Below the pieces are notes generated by a model. That model did no database searches, was not told where the DNA came from, and saw nothing but the letters and a program-made list of their open reading frames with translations. Shown here in pieces: positions 21,200 through 29,481 of a stretch of 40,111 bases of DNA; positions within the stretch are counted from its first letter, which is position 1; the number at the start of each line of letters is the position of its first letter. The DNA comes from Theodoxus fluviatilis. Lineage: Eukaryota; Mollusca; Gastropoda; Cycloneritida; Neritidae. The stretch is taken from the NCBI GenBank assembly GCA_034096865.1, contig JAWQFJ010028216.1, positions 7,501-47,611 on the forward strand, given 5' to 3'. Made by a program: the position numbers and the translations under genes.

Positions 21200-21841
21200 G
21201 CTTAGGAGGAGCAGTTGAGTTTACTCATGGAATATCCCCTGATCAATGTGACTGTCTTGGGAGGTTAAAAGGCAGGGAGGGGAAGAAACTATTTCAGTTT
21301 GATATTGGTTGTCTTGACTCACATACAAAGTGCATTGCACTTTGAAAACTTTGAGGTCTGGGTTTCACTACAGGAACACAAGAGGGTTAATATCTATAAG
21401 GCCCCCTAAAAAAAGTTGTGGTTACAGTATCAAGGCAAAAAAAAGTAGGGTTGATAGAGTGGTCTAAACTTTTAAAAAGTATTAATTAATTAATTTATTT
21501 GTTTGTTTATTTAGAGGTCAGATTGAACATAAAACAAGTTTGTTTTTTGCTTTGCTGAAAACACTTTTCTAAATGTAAGTGATGGATTTCCCAAGGAAGC
21601 TATTGTGATCGGGAATTGGGACATTAGTGATAGTGTGTTATGACTAAATAACAATGTCTCTTTCTTTCATTCTTTCTTTCTTTCTATCTATCTTTCTTTC
21701 TTTCTTTCTGTCTTGTCTTTCTTTTTTCATTCTTTCATTCTTTTTCTGTCTTTTTCTTTCTTTCTTTCTTGTCTGTCTGTCTCCCTTCCTTCTTCCCTGT
21801 CTTTCTTTCTAGTTTTTTCATTTGCTCATTCATCGATTAAA
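21199..21841. other. Intron 8 DNA with a pyrimidine microsatellite
   Basis: Includes a MITE-like scrap (GTTGTGGTTACAGTA, near 21415) and a (TTTC)n tract at about 21658-21815. Nothing else recognised. Confidence 0.6.
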
Positions 21842-22046
21842 GTGTAACATACAGCAGGTTCCTCTCAATACCCCCACCAATAGCTGGAGCCCCTGGCTGC
21901 ATGGCTTTCAGGGCCTGCTCCAGTAGCTTCGCCAGGGGCAGTTCCAAGCAGCCACAGAGGCCACCAGGGGACTTTTCGACAGGGTCAGATCCTTCAGACT
22001 GAACAGAAAATTCAAGCCATCCTGACAGATTGAGCCCAACACCACA
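21842..22046 (-). repeat. Dispersed GC-rich repeat, copy 2
   Basis: On the minus strand it carries GGTGGCCTCTGTGGCTGC, CTACTGGAGCAGGCCCTGAA and AGCCAGGGGCTCC, matching copies 1 and 3. It is open on the minus strand from about 22049 (LNLSGWLE, then LLEQALKAMQPGAPA), and copies 1 and 3 give related translations. Confidence 0.75.
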
Positions 22047-22355
22047 CACAACAACAAACTGCTTTATGTTCTACAAGGCCCCCCCCCTCCTAAAAAAAAA
22101 AGGCTGTGGTTAAAGTAACCTGACCAACTTTATTTCTGCCAAATCGTAAACTTTTTTTTGTGGGGAAAAAAGGAAGACAGCAGAAACACGATATGTGTGC
22201 CGTCACATTGTCCCTGCCCAATGAACACTCAGGGAATCCACTATTTAAGTAAAATTGTTTTTAAAGTGAAAGAGAAAGAGGGATTTATGATCAATATGGT
22301 CTTTTCTTTTGAAAAAATTGTTTAAAAAAATCTTCAGGCTGACCTACTGACCCTT

Positions 22356-22586
22356 GTTTTCCCATCATACTGACCAGTAGACAACCAGTGATATTATGAC
22401 CTTGACCTCGAAAAAAGAATTAGCATAATTCTATACCCACACGTGCCTGCCTGCCTCGTCCAATCTGATTGGTCGAGACAGAGCTAGGGACGCCGTGAGC
22501 AAAGGGAGGTAACTCCCAGTGCGCCGCGTCACCACACGCTCTGTATAAATACAGCAGGGGCAAGGCACGACAGACCTCTTTGACAC
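22356..22586 (+). repeat. DIRS left inverted terminal repeat with promoter
   Basis: Pairs with 27273-27502 with a few mismatches near the outer tip and one single-base indel (GGGG against GGG near 22557). Contains CCAATCTGATTGG (22460-22472, a CCAAT box in both directions) and TATAAATA (22544-22551), a plausible RNA polymerase II promoter driving transcription inward. Confidence 0.9.
22460..22551 (+). promoter_or_regulatory. CCAAT and TATA boxes in the DIRS left repeat
   Basis: CCAAT at 22460 and TATAAATA at 22544-22551, about 80 bases apart and pointing into the element. The same motifs recur in inverted orientation in the right repeat (ATTGG near 27398, TATTTATA at 27307-27314). Inferred from motif and position only. 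Confidence 0.6.
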
Positions 22587-22926
22587 TTTCGCTTGCACTC
22601 GGAGTACTTGTGCTAGGGATTACCTCGGGTCATTTTGTGTGACTTAAGGAATTAGCTGTTCCTTCGCTGGACTGCAGCTTGAGGGAAGTACTGCGGCGTG
22701 CCGCTGTTGGCGTCCGTGACGTTTTTGTGTTAAGTTGAATTTTGTTCGCCTGGTAATTTGAGCGCGCGCACGCTGTTCTGTTGAGTTAGCGTGTCGTTGT
22801 TTTGTTATCAGGCTAGCGTCGGCTGGCTAGTGGGTTGCTGCTTTGCTTGCCGTCGCATTCGTTTTGCGTGGTGGTGTGTGTTCGCTTTTTGGCTGCGGGG
22901 TTTCTCACGGAAACTCCGTGTGTCCG

Positions 22927-24605
22927 TAATGGCGGAACTTCCCCACGCTGGTCGTGTTCGAAAAAATGGCGTCGGCACGACTGGGACAGCGAAGTCGGGG
23001 GATGAGGGTGGTACGCGGTTACTTCGACCGCGTGCTGCTATTTGTCCTGCTTCGTCGTCCAGGCGTAGGTCTGTTTCGTGTGCGGCCGCGTCTTTGCCTG
23101 TAGCGGCAGGGTTAGAGGCGGGAGATTTTGTCTCGCCTGTTCCTGTGGCTGTTTCCACTACGTGCGCTAGTGTGACGGTCGCCTCGGTGGAAACTGGGGC
23201 GACGGTTGCTCTCTCTACTGGCGGGAGTGAGCTATCGGGCTTTTTCGGCTCTGGCGAGGGCTCCCCCTCTACAGGGGGGCAGGAGTTTTCAGATATCTCC
23301 TCTCCCGGTGGGTCGGCAGACCGCGAGTTCTGTGTTGTTTTCAGCTGTGTTAGCTGGGATTGTTGAGTGCACGCGCTGTGTGGCTGTTGCTTTAGCGTGT
23401 GCCGCGTTTCAGTGCGCGCGAGGCTGGCTGGGGTTTGCTTGCAGTTATGTTTGTTTTGCGTGCGCTTTTCTCGGTGGCTGTTCGCTCGTTTTCGAGGACG
23501 GTGGCGTGGCTACCGAACTCGTAAATGGCGGAATGCGCCGCGTATGCTGTTTTGAACGCTTGTTTGTGCGTTGGGAATGGGCGCTTTGCACTGACGTGCA
23601 AACGCTAGTCTCGGGTGCGTTTGGCGTGTCGTTGCTCGTCGTGCAAGTACAATGGATGGTGGGTTCGCTTGTTGATTGTATCGAGTTTGCTGTTGTTACG
23701 GCGTGCAGCTTTTGGCGTTCGTTGAACGCTGGTATAGGCGTTTGGAATTGGGCGCTTGGAAGTTGCGGCATGCGCTCGTTCTTGTGTTGGCGGTCGTTGC
23801 TTGTTATACGAGCACCGACTGACTGCTGTTTCGCTTGTTGCTGTCTCGCGTTCGTTGTTGCTGCGCTGTACGCCATTCCCAGTCTTCGGGACTGGTGCCT
23901 CGCTGTGACTGTGAGCGTTTAATGGCGTCCGTCATTTAGTTTGCGCGTGTTATCGGCGTGCGTTCTCCGGGCGTTGGCAAGGCGGTGGAGGCAACGTCGG
24001 GGGGAGGTTGGAATTCTCACCAGTTACGAGTGAGTGTTTCTGCTTTTCCTTCTCTGGCGTCCATGCGTCGGTCGGGTTGCGAGGCTTCCACTCCTGTGTT
24101 GATAGGTGGCGCTGCGGATTTTCAGTCTCGCACGTTTCTGTTATGTTTCTGTGTGGCTGTGTGTTCGTTTCTCGGCGTCGGGGCTGTTACACAGTCTGCA
24201 TGTCAGGGCGGAACTTCCCCACCCGGGGTTGTGTTCGTGGCGTGCAGGATTTGGAGTCGCCTCGACTGGGGCAGCGAGGTCGGGGGCAGAGGGGGTACGC
24301 GGTCTTTACGAACGCGTGCTTCTGCTCTTCCGTCTGCTTTGTCCTCCACGCGTAGGTGTACTTCGCGTGCTTCGTGTCTGTGCCTGTGTTGGAAAACCAG
24401 GCATAGAGGCGGAAGTTTTCGCTTGCGGCTGTTGCTGTTCCATCACGCGTCTATTGCAACGGTCGCCACTTGACTGGGCGACAGTTGCTTTTTTCTGCTG
24501 GTGGGAGTGAGCCCTCGGAGTTCGCTCTCGGCCTTCTCCCCTGGCTCTGTCTCCCCGGGCCAGTGGAACAGGAGTATCTGTTATCTCCTCTCCCGCTGGG
24601 TCAGT
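22927..24605 (+). repeat. Internal direct duplication in the DIRS element
   Basis: GCGGAACTTCCCCAC begins matching stretches at about 22931 and 24207, continuing through GCGAAGTCGGGGG/GCGAGGTCGGGGG, GGTACGCGGT, AGGCGTAGGT/ACGCGTAGGT and GATATCTCCTCTCCCGGTGG/GTTATCTCCTCTCCCGCTGG. Copies are about 380-400 bases each, offset by about 1.28 kb, and moderately diverged. Confidence 0.75.
22929..23366 (+). CDS. DIRS ORF1-like frame, function unknown
   Basis: Open from ATG 22929 (MAELPHAGRVRKNGVG) for about 145 codons, rich in Ser, Gly, Thr, Ala and Arg. An upstream in-frame ATG at 22791 would add 46 codons. No known domain is recognised. Its position after the promoter fits a DIRS ORF1 (gag-like) product. 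The same DNA is partly duplicated at about 24206-24605, where the frame is broken. It could be a chance frame in GC-rich DNA. Confidence 0.35.
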   Translation: MAELPHAGRVRKNGVGTTGTAKSGDEGGTRLLRPRAAICPASSSRRRSVSCAAASLPVAAGLEAGDFVSPVPVAVSTTCASVTVASVETGATVALSTGGSELSGFFGSGEGSPSTGGQEFSDISSPGGSADREFCVVFSCVSWDC

Positions 24606-24619
24606 TGTTGTGGGGTCAG

Positions 24620-26250
24620 TGTGGCCAGTTCCCGCGCCCTTGGATAGTGGCGTGATGTGGCTTTCTGTGGGAAGGCGTTCCACGGACAGGTATGTATTGT
24701 GCGGTCAGTGTGGCCTTCCCGCGCCCTTGGATAGTGGCGCGATGTGGCTTCTGGCGGGAGGCGGTTCCACGCTCCTCCGAGCTTGGACAGGTATGTATTG
24801 TGCGGTCAGTTGTGGCCGGTTCCCGCGCCCTTGGATAGTGGCGCGATGCGGCTTTCTGTCCCACGTGCCCCGCCCTGTGCGTCCGGAAGGTCGAGCTCGG
24901 ACAGGTACGTATGGTGTCTGCCACGGCAGAACTTTGATCCCGGCCATTCAGCTAACACTGTCTGGTCCGGTGATCACGGCCCCACCACGCTTCCGCAAGG
25001 TCGAGCTACGGTGGGGTGACGGCGGAGCGTTGATCCCGTCCATTCAGCTGACACTGTCTGGTTCGGTGAGCATGCCGCCCCCCCCCCCCCCCCGTGCGGT
25101 CACACGTGCCCCGCCCCTGTGCTTCCGGGAGATCGAGCGGGATGGTGAGGCTCCTTCTCCACGCTTCCCCAGGTCGAGCTCGTAGAGGTACGTATGTGGG
25201 TAGGGCGGAGCGTTGACCCCGGCCACTCAGCTAACACTGTTCGGCCTGGCTCATGCCGCCCCCCATCTGGGAGCTCGGACAGGTACGTATGGGGTCTGTC
25301 ACGGCAGTATATTGATCCCGGCCATTCAGCTAACACTGTCTGGTCCGGTGATCACGGCCCCACCACGCTTCCGCAAGGTCGAGCTACGGTGGGGCGACGG
25401 CGGAGCGTTGATCCCGTCCATTCAGCTGACACTGTCTGGTTCGGTGAGCATGCCGCCACCCGCCCCGTGCGGCCACTCTGACGGCAGGACGTCCCACTCT
25501 CCCATCAGGTCGAGCTCGGACAGGTACGTATGGTGTCTGCCACGGCAGAACATTGATCCCGGCCATTCAGCTAACACTGTCTGGTCCGGTGGTCACGGCC
25601 CCACCACGCTTCCACAAGGTCGAGCTACGGTGGGGCGACGGCGGAGCGTTGATCCCGTCCATTCAGCTGACACTGTCTGGTTCGGTGAGCATGCCGCCTC
25701 CTGCTCCAGGCGGTCCCTGGCCCCCCCTGTGTTCCCGGGGGGTCGACCGGGACAGGTGCAGCCGACCCCTTCGCGCTTCCGCGAGATCGTGCTCCGTGGT
25801 GGGGGCACGACACAGCGCTGATCCCGTCCATTCAGCAGACACTGTTTGGTATGGGAATCAAGTTGCCCGTCACCCCGCGCTTTTCGCTGGGTCACGCCCC
25901 CGCTCTTCCGTCAGGTCGAGCAGGGTGGTGCATCAACCTCGGCACGCTCACTTGAGGTCGGGCTCTGAGGTGGGGTCGCGGCAGGGCGTTGCTCCCGGTC
26001 ATTCAGCAGACGCTGTTTGGTCCGGTGATCAGGCCGCCCCTCACCCCGTGCGTTCCTCTGGGTCGCGCTCCCGCTCTCCCGTCAGGTCGAGCAGGGTGGT
26101 GCAACAATCCCGACACACTCACGTGAGGTCGTGCTCTGAGGTGGGGTCGCGGCGAGGCGTTGCTTCCGGTCATTCAGCAGACGCTGTCTGGTCCGGTCAC
26201 CACGCTGCCCCCCTGCCTGTGCATGGACATGTCTCAACCCCGTCATTCTG
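24620..26250 (+). repeat. Complex tandem repeats in the DIRS interior
   Basis: Three repeat orders follow each other: about 90-100-base units with CGCGCCCTTGGATAGTGG (near 24631, 24721, 24821), larger units built on GTCGAGCTCGGACAGGTACG (near 24890, 25183, 25269, 25509), and 171-base units on GTCGAGCAGGGTGGTGCA (near 25916 and 26087). A shared core CATTCAGCTAACACTGTCTG or close variant occurs about ten times. The translation gives recurring HSADTVWSG and RSxSRSRSPVRSS, so it was probably a repetitive Arg/Ser-rich coding region. Confidence 0.8.
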
Positions 26251-26302
26251 GAAGGTCGACAGGGGCAGTGAGGCGCGGCCATTGGTCTGTTGTCTGTTCT
26301 GA
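25553..26302 (+). CDS. DIRS repetitive Arg/Ser-rich open frame
   Basis: 249-codon + frame made of the internal repeats: HSADAVWSGDQAAPHPV-like motifs alternating with RSSGSRSRSPVRSSR basic segments. No domain is recognised. The basic character is compatible with a nucleic-acid-binding gag-type protein. Frame changes between repeat units suggest decay. It may be a fortuitous frame over repeats. Confidence 0.3.
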   Translation: MIPAIQLTLSGPVVTAPPRFHKVELRWGDGGALIPSIQLTLSGSVSMPPPAPGGPWPPLCSRGVDRDRCSRPLRASARSCSVVGARHSADPVHSADTVWYGNQVARHPALFAGSRPRSSVRSSRVVHQPRHAHLRSGSEVGSRQGVAPGHSADAVWSGDQAAPHPVRSSGSRSRSPVRSSRVVQQSRHTHVRSCSEVGSRRGVASGHSADAVWSGHHAAPLPVHGHVSTPSFWKVDRGSEARPLVCCLF

Positions 26303-26776
26303 CTCTGTGGCCGGTAGACTGTGTTTCTCCTGGAGGGAAGGCGAGTCTAGAGCGACCAGATCAGAGTCCAGCCAGTTGGCACGCTCAGTTTTCGGACCGT
26401 GGCTCCACTGCAGCTGCGGAAGAGGGGTGGGACGTTGGGTCGGTTGACCAAGCTCCTATCTTTCTCTGTCTGTGGACTCTTCCGGTGAGGAACCGTGTGG
26501 CGCGGCTGGGTTTCGGCCTTTTCAGGTGCGCGATTCCAGTCTTCTGCCGCGCGGACTTTGTTCTTCTCCTACGCGGGCACACGCTCTGCAACGGGCTTAT
26601 GCCGTGTGGCGTCGACAAGTTCACGACAGCGCTATCTGCGGGTGGTGCGGGACGGATTATTCCGCTCACGACTCCTCCGCATCTGTCACATGAGCCTCTT
26701 GCTTTTCCTAAACCCTTTCACCCTGAGAGGGTAAAGGTGTTGGAAGAGGAGGTCGCTTATCTGCTGGGTACGCAGG

Positions 26777-27065
26777 TTGTTCCGGTTATCTCGGGCGTCT
26801 AGGAGGCACAGTCTCTACGACTCTGTCTCTCAAAGCTGGGAGATTCTGGTTTGGGCTGATTCCCATGGCATTTCTTTTCCGCAAGGTTGCCACCTCTGTA
26901 GCGTTTGCCAAGAATGTCTCCTTGGCTCACCTTATGAGAGCGGCTTTTTGGCGCAGTGACTGTGTGTTCACACGCCATTACCTGCGGGATGTGCAAGTTC
27001 GTCGTGTCAACGACACCTTTGGCATCAATAAGTTGGTTGTTGCGGGTTCGGCTCTTCGTGTTTGA
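26777..27065 (+). pseudogene. DIRS tyrosine recombinase, C-terminal remnant with frameshift
   Basis: Begins in one frame (SRASRRHSLYDSV...SHGISF) and continues after a shift near 26880 in another as RKVATSVAFAKNVSLAHLMR, then AAFWRSDCVFTRHYLRDVQV, stopping at 27063-27065. The HGISFRK segment carries the His-x-x-Arg-type box, and FTRHYLRD carries the catalytic Tyr expected in this family; the NVSL...AAFW...F..HYLRD pattern is typical of DIRS recombinases. The N-terminal recombinase portion and the reverse transcriptase appear to be lost. Confidence 0.75.
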
Positions 27066-27129
27066 GGGTGAGTGGTTTATTTTTTGGTCAGGTGTTTATG
27101 CACAACCCGCCGCCCAGCGTTGGGCAATC

Positions 27130-27224
27130 ATATCACTGGTTGTCTACTGGTCAGTATGATGGGAAAACTTGAAGAAATTTAAACTAATTTCTATGTTTTC
27201 CTAACATACTTACCAGTAGACAAC
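27130..27224. repeat. DIRS internal complementary region
   Basis: 27130-27168 is the exact reverse complement of the left end 22356-22394. Directly after it, 27169-27224 is the exact reverse complement of the right end 27473-27528. The two halves meet as they would in a circle joining the right tip to the left tip (GGGAAAAC|TTGAAGAAA). This is the template region that DIRS elements use to restore their ends. Confidence 0.93.
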
Positions 27225-27272
27225 TTACTGTCCCACCCACCTCCCCGTTTGTGCATTTGCTGGGTCTCAGCT

Positions 27273-27528
27273 GTGTCAAAGAGGTCTGTCGTGCCTTGCC
27301 CTGCTGTATTTATACAGAGCGTGTGGTGACGCGGCGCACTGGGAGTTACCTCCCTTTGCTCACGGCGTCCCTAGCTCTGTCTCGACCAATCAGATTGGAC
27401 GAGGCAGGCAGGCACGTGTGGGTATAGAATTATGCTAATTCTTTTTTCGAGGTCAAGGTCATAATATCACTGGTTGTCTACTGGTAAGTATGTTAGGAAA
27501 ACATAGAAATTAGTTTAAATTTCTTCAA
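27273..27528 (-). repeat. DIRS right inverted terminal repeat plus extension
   Basis: 27273-27502 pairs with the left repeat. 27503-27528 is an AT-rich extension absent from the left end but present in the internal complementary region. An asymmetric right-end extension is also a known feature of the Dictyostelium DIRS-1 element. Confidence 0.9.
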
Positions 27529-27639
27529 TTTTTCTGCCTTGTTACCATAACCGCAACTATTTTCTTTTGGCCTAAGGCGAGCAGCCTGGGGCGCTCTGCC
27601 TCATTATGCAGTAGAGGTAATGGGAAATATGTTAGTTCC

Positions 27640-27787
27640 CCGGGATGCCAGTCACCAAATGCACACCTACCCCTAGAAATATCACTACACACATCTCTCT
27701 TTCAAACATATATTATATCAAATGCTCATCTATCCCTGGAAATATCACTATGCACATCTCCCTTTTAAACTTATTTTGTATCAAATG
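27640..27787. repeat. Two-copy short tandem repeat
   Basis: AATGC(A/T)CA(C/T)CTA(C/T)CCCT then GGAAATATCACTA or AGAAATATCACTA and CACATCTC occur twice about 70 bases apart, each ending in TATCAAATG. A third TATCAAATG after the SINE is a target duplication rather than a third repeat copy. Confidence 0.75.
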
Positions 27788-27976
27788 TCCCCCTGTGGGT
27801 TCAGGTAAGAAGAATTGACCCGCTGCGTCTCCCTACGCGATTTGTAAGAGGCGAATAACTAGGGGCACCGTTACTTGATTTGCATTTACTTTATATTGTT
27901 CCAGTGATTTTAATGCTTAATGGCCTCATATAGTCTACAGTGGCTGATAGGCCGTAAAACACCATCCATCCATCCA
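27788..27976 (+). mobile_element. SINE copy 4 with intact 13-bp target-site duplication
   Basis: The body runs from CCCCCTGTGGGTTCAGG through GAGGCGAATAACTAGGGG, ATGGCCTCATATAG and GGCTGATAGGCCGTAAAAC to a (CATC)n tail. TTTGTATCAAATG flanks it on both sides (27775-27787 and 27977-27989), which fixes a length of 189 bp and shows target-primed retrotransposition. It ends 31 bases before NEK10 exon 9, so the exon's polypyrimidine tract starts at the insertion edge. Confidence 0.88.
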
Positions 27977-28007
27977 TTTGTATCAAATGCTGTGCTTTTT
28001 TTTCCAG

Positions 28008-28196
28008 CCAGAGATGATTGCACAAATTCAGGAGAAAATCATGGCCCTGAACCACAACAAAGTTTCAACTCACCACATGGGAGACTATGCCGTCTTTGAG
28101 CTTCTAGGCAGTGGCGCCTTTGGCTCCGTCTACAAAGTGCGCCAGCGGAATTCCAACAAATCCTTCCTGACAGAATCATTCATGGCTTTGAAAGAG
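28008..28196 (+). CDS. nek10: NEK10 exon 9 of window (start of kinase domain)
   Basis: 189-base exon between GCTTTTTTTTTCCAG and GTGAGA, phase 0 at both ends. Codons 1-26 form a helical linker (PEMIAQIQEKIMALNHNK). MGDYAVFELLGSGAFGSVYK follows with the ATP-binding glycine-rich loop, and FMALKE ends the exon with the VAIK-type catalytic Lys. An insert (RNSNKSFLTES) sits between strands beta2 and beta3. Confidence 0.96.
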
Positions 28197-28503
28197 GTGA
28201 GAGGCATTTGGTTGTAGCAGTGATGGAAACTGAAATGTGATTGCGTCATGAAATGAGTCTAGTTATGCCCTTGGTCGATTTTGAATTTTGTGGCATTTCT
28301 GAAAGAAAATATGCTTTATGAGATGGTGTAATCATTTTTAATTGAATGATTTGGTGTAGAGTATTGCCCACTTGAATTGTGCATCCTTGGGAATCCACAT
28401 TTTGAAATAAAGTGTGAGAGATCAAATTGATATATTTTGAGACATGTTTTATGACTATCATTTAAATGCTTATTTAAAACCATTTTGTAAATTGCAGATT
28501 GAC
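28197..28503. other. Intron 9 start, nothing recognised
   Basis: AT-rich sequence up to the TTAA of the piggyBac insertion. Confidence 0.5.
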
Positions 28504-28519
28504 TTAACCCTTTTCTGAC

Positions 28520-28580
28520 GGCTAACGAGTATTCTCGGTTAGGCCGAGTGCTCACCAGCACCGGCTAACGAGTATTCTCG
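28520..28580 (+). repeat. Paired subterminal palindromic motif of the piggyBac element
   Basis: GGCTAACGAGTATTCTCG starts at 28520 and 28563. The core is a 16-base near-palindrome. Subterminal repeats of this sort are typical transposase-binding sites in piggyBac elements. Confidence 0.75.
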
Positions 28581-28725
28581 TTTCACTGAACCAGAGTCGT
28601 TTAATGACTCGTTCTAGGTTTTGAAGCAACCCGAAGAATATCTCAGAGTTATATCCTTTAGAAAACGTACACAGTACGTGAGCGAAGGCGACTGATGTGT
28701 GGTTTTTCCTGTTTTTGTGAAGAAA

Positions 28726-29395
28726 ATGGACCGAGAAAGCCAAGAGTTAAGTTGAGACGCATTCCACGAGATTCACCTTTATAGCGATAGTGAAAGTGAT
28801 GATGATTTTGAAGATGCTTTATCAGATTTTGACCCAGAATCGACTGAATCTGACGAAGATAGGCCTTCAACTAGTGCATCAGGTTGTTCGAGGTCCCCTT
28901 TGTCATCTCGACTTCGATCTCGATCGAGAAGCCTTACAACTCAAAGTGGGTGTGGCAGACGAGCCAGCACAGGAAGGCGAAGCACAACAGCTACAACCGA
29001 TGTTGATGATGATGATGGATGGATTGAGGTGGATTACGGTCAAATTGATGATGTTCCTACATTCACTGGTCAACAGGGTTTGAAAGTGACTGTTCCTGGT
29101 AACCAAACACCGAAGGATTACTTTGAACTTTTTGTGGATGACAGCATGATTGTTCTCATGGTGACTGAAACAAACAAATATGCTAATCAAGCTGCACAGA
29201 CTGCCACAGCGTGCTATTACATCAAGTTGTGGAAGATGACAGATCGTGTGGAAATGAAAAAGTTCCTTGCACTTCTCATGGCTATGGGAATCATCGACAA
29301 ACCGGAGCTTCGACACTTCTGGTCCACTCATCCGATCCTGGAGACACCCTTCTTCCCCAAGGTAACAATGCATTTATTATTATTTTCTTGTTTAT

Positions 29396-29481
<86 letters not shown>

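Larger units (their letters stand above)
22356..27528 (+). mobile_element. DIRS-like tyrosine-recombinase retrotransposon, RT-deleted
   Basis: 5173-bp element, GC- and CpG-rich against AT-rich flanks. It has inverted terminal repeats (22356-22586 and 27273-27502), a 26-base AT-rich extension of the right end (27503-27528) and an internal complementary region (27130-27224) complementary to both outer ends in tandem. That arrangement defines DIRS-type elements, which replicate through a circular intermediate and integrate with a tyrosine recombinase. The recombinase C-terminus is present in broken form; no reverse transcriptase, RNase H or methyltransferase frame is seen, and the interior is filled with duplications. 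Probably a non-autonomous derivative. Confidence 0.88.
22103..27557. mobile_element. MITE copy split by the DIRS element
   Basis: The left part 22103-22355 starts GCTGTGGTTAAAGTAAC and contains the family internal blocks (GTCCCTGCCC, ATCCACTATTTAAG). The right part 27529-27557 ends GTTACCATAACCGCAAC. Together they make about 282 bases, the family length, so the DIRS element inserted inside this MITE. Confidence 0.8.

Noticed and set aside
23206..23922. 238-codon + frame as a host membrane protein (hydrophobic, Cys-rich)
   Set aside because: It overlaps the ORF1-like frame inside the DIRS element, has no domain, and is expected by chance in GC-rich, stop-poor DNA.
24306..25895. Minus-strand frames in the DIRS interior
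   Set aside because: They are antisense images of the tandem repeats and have no recognisable motif.
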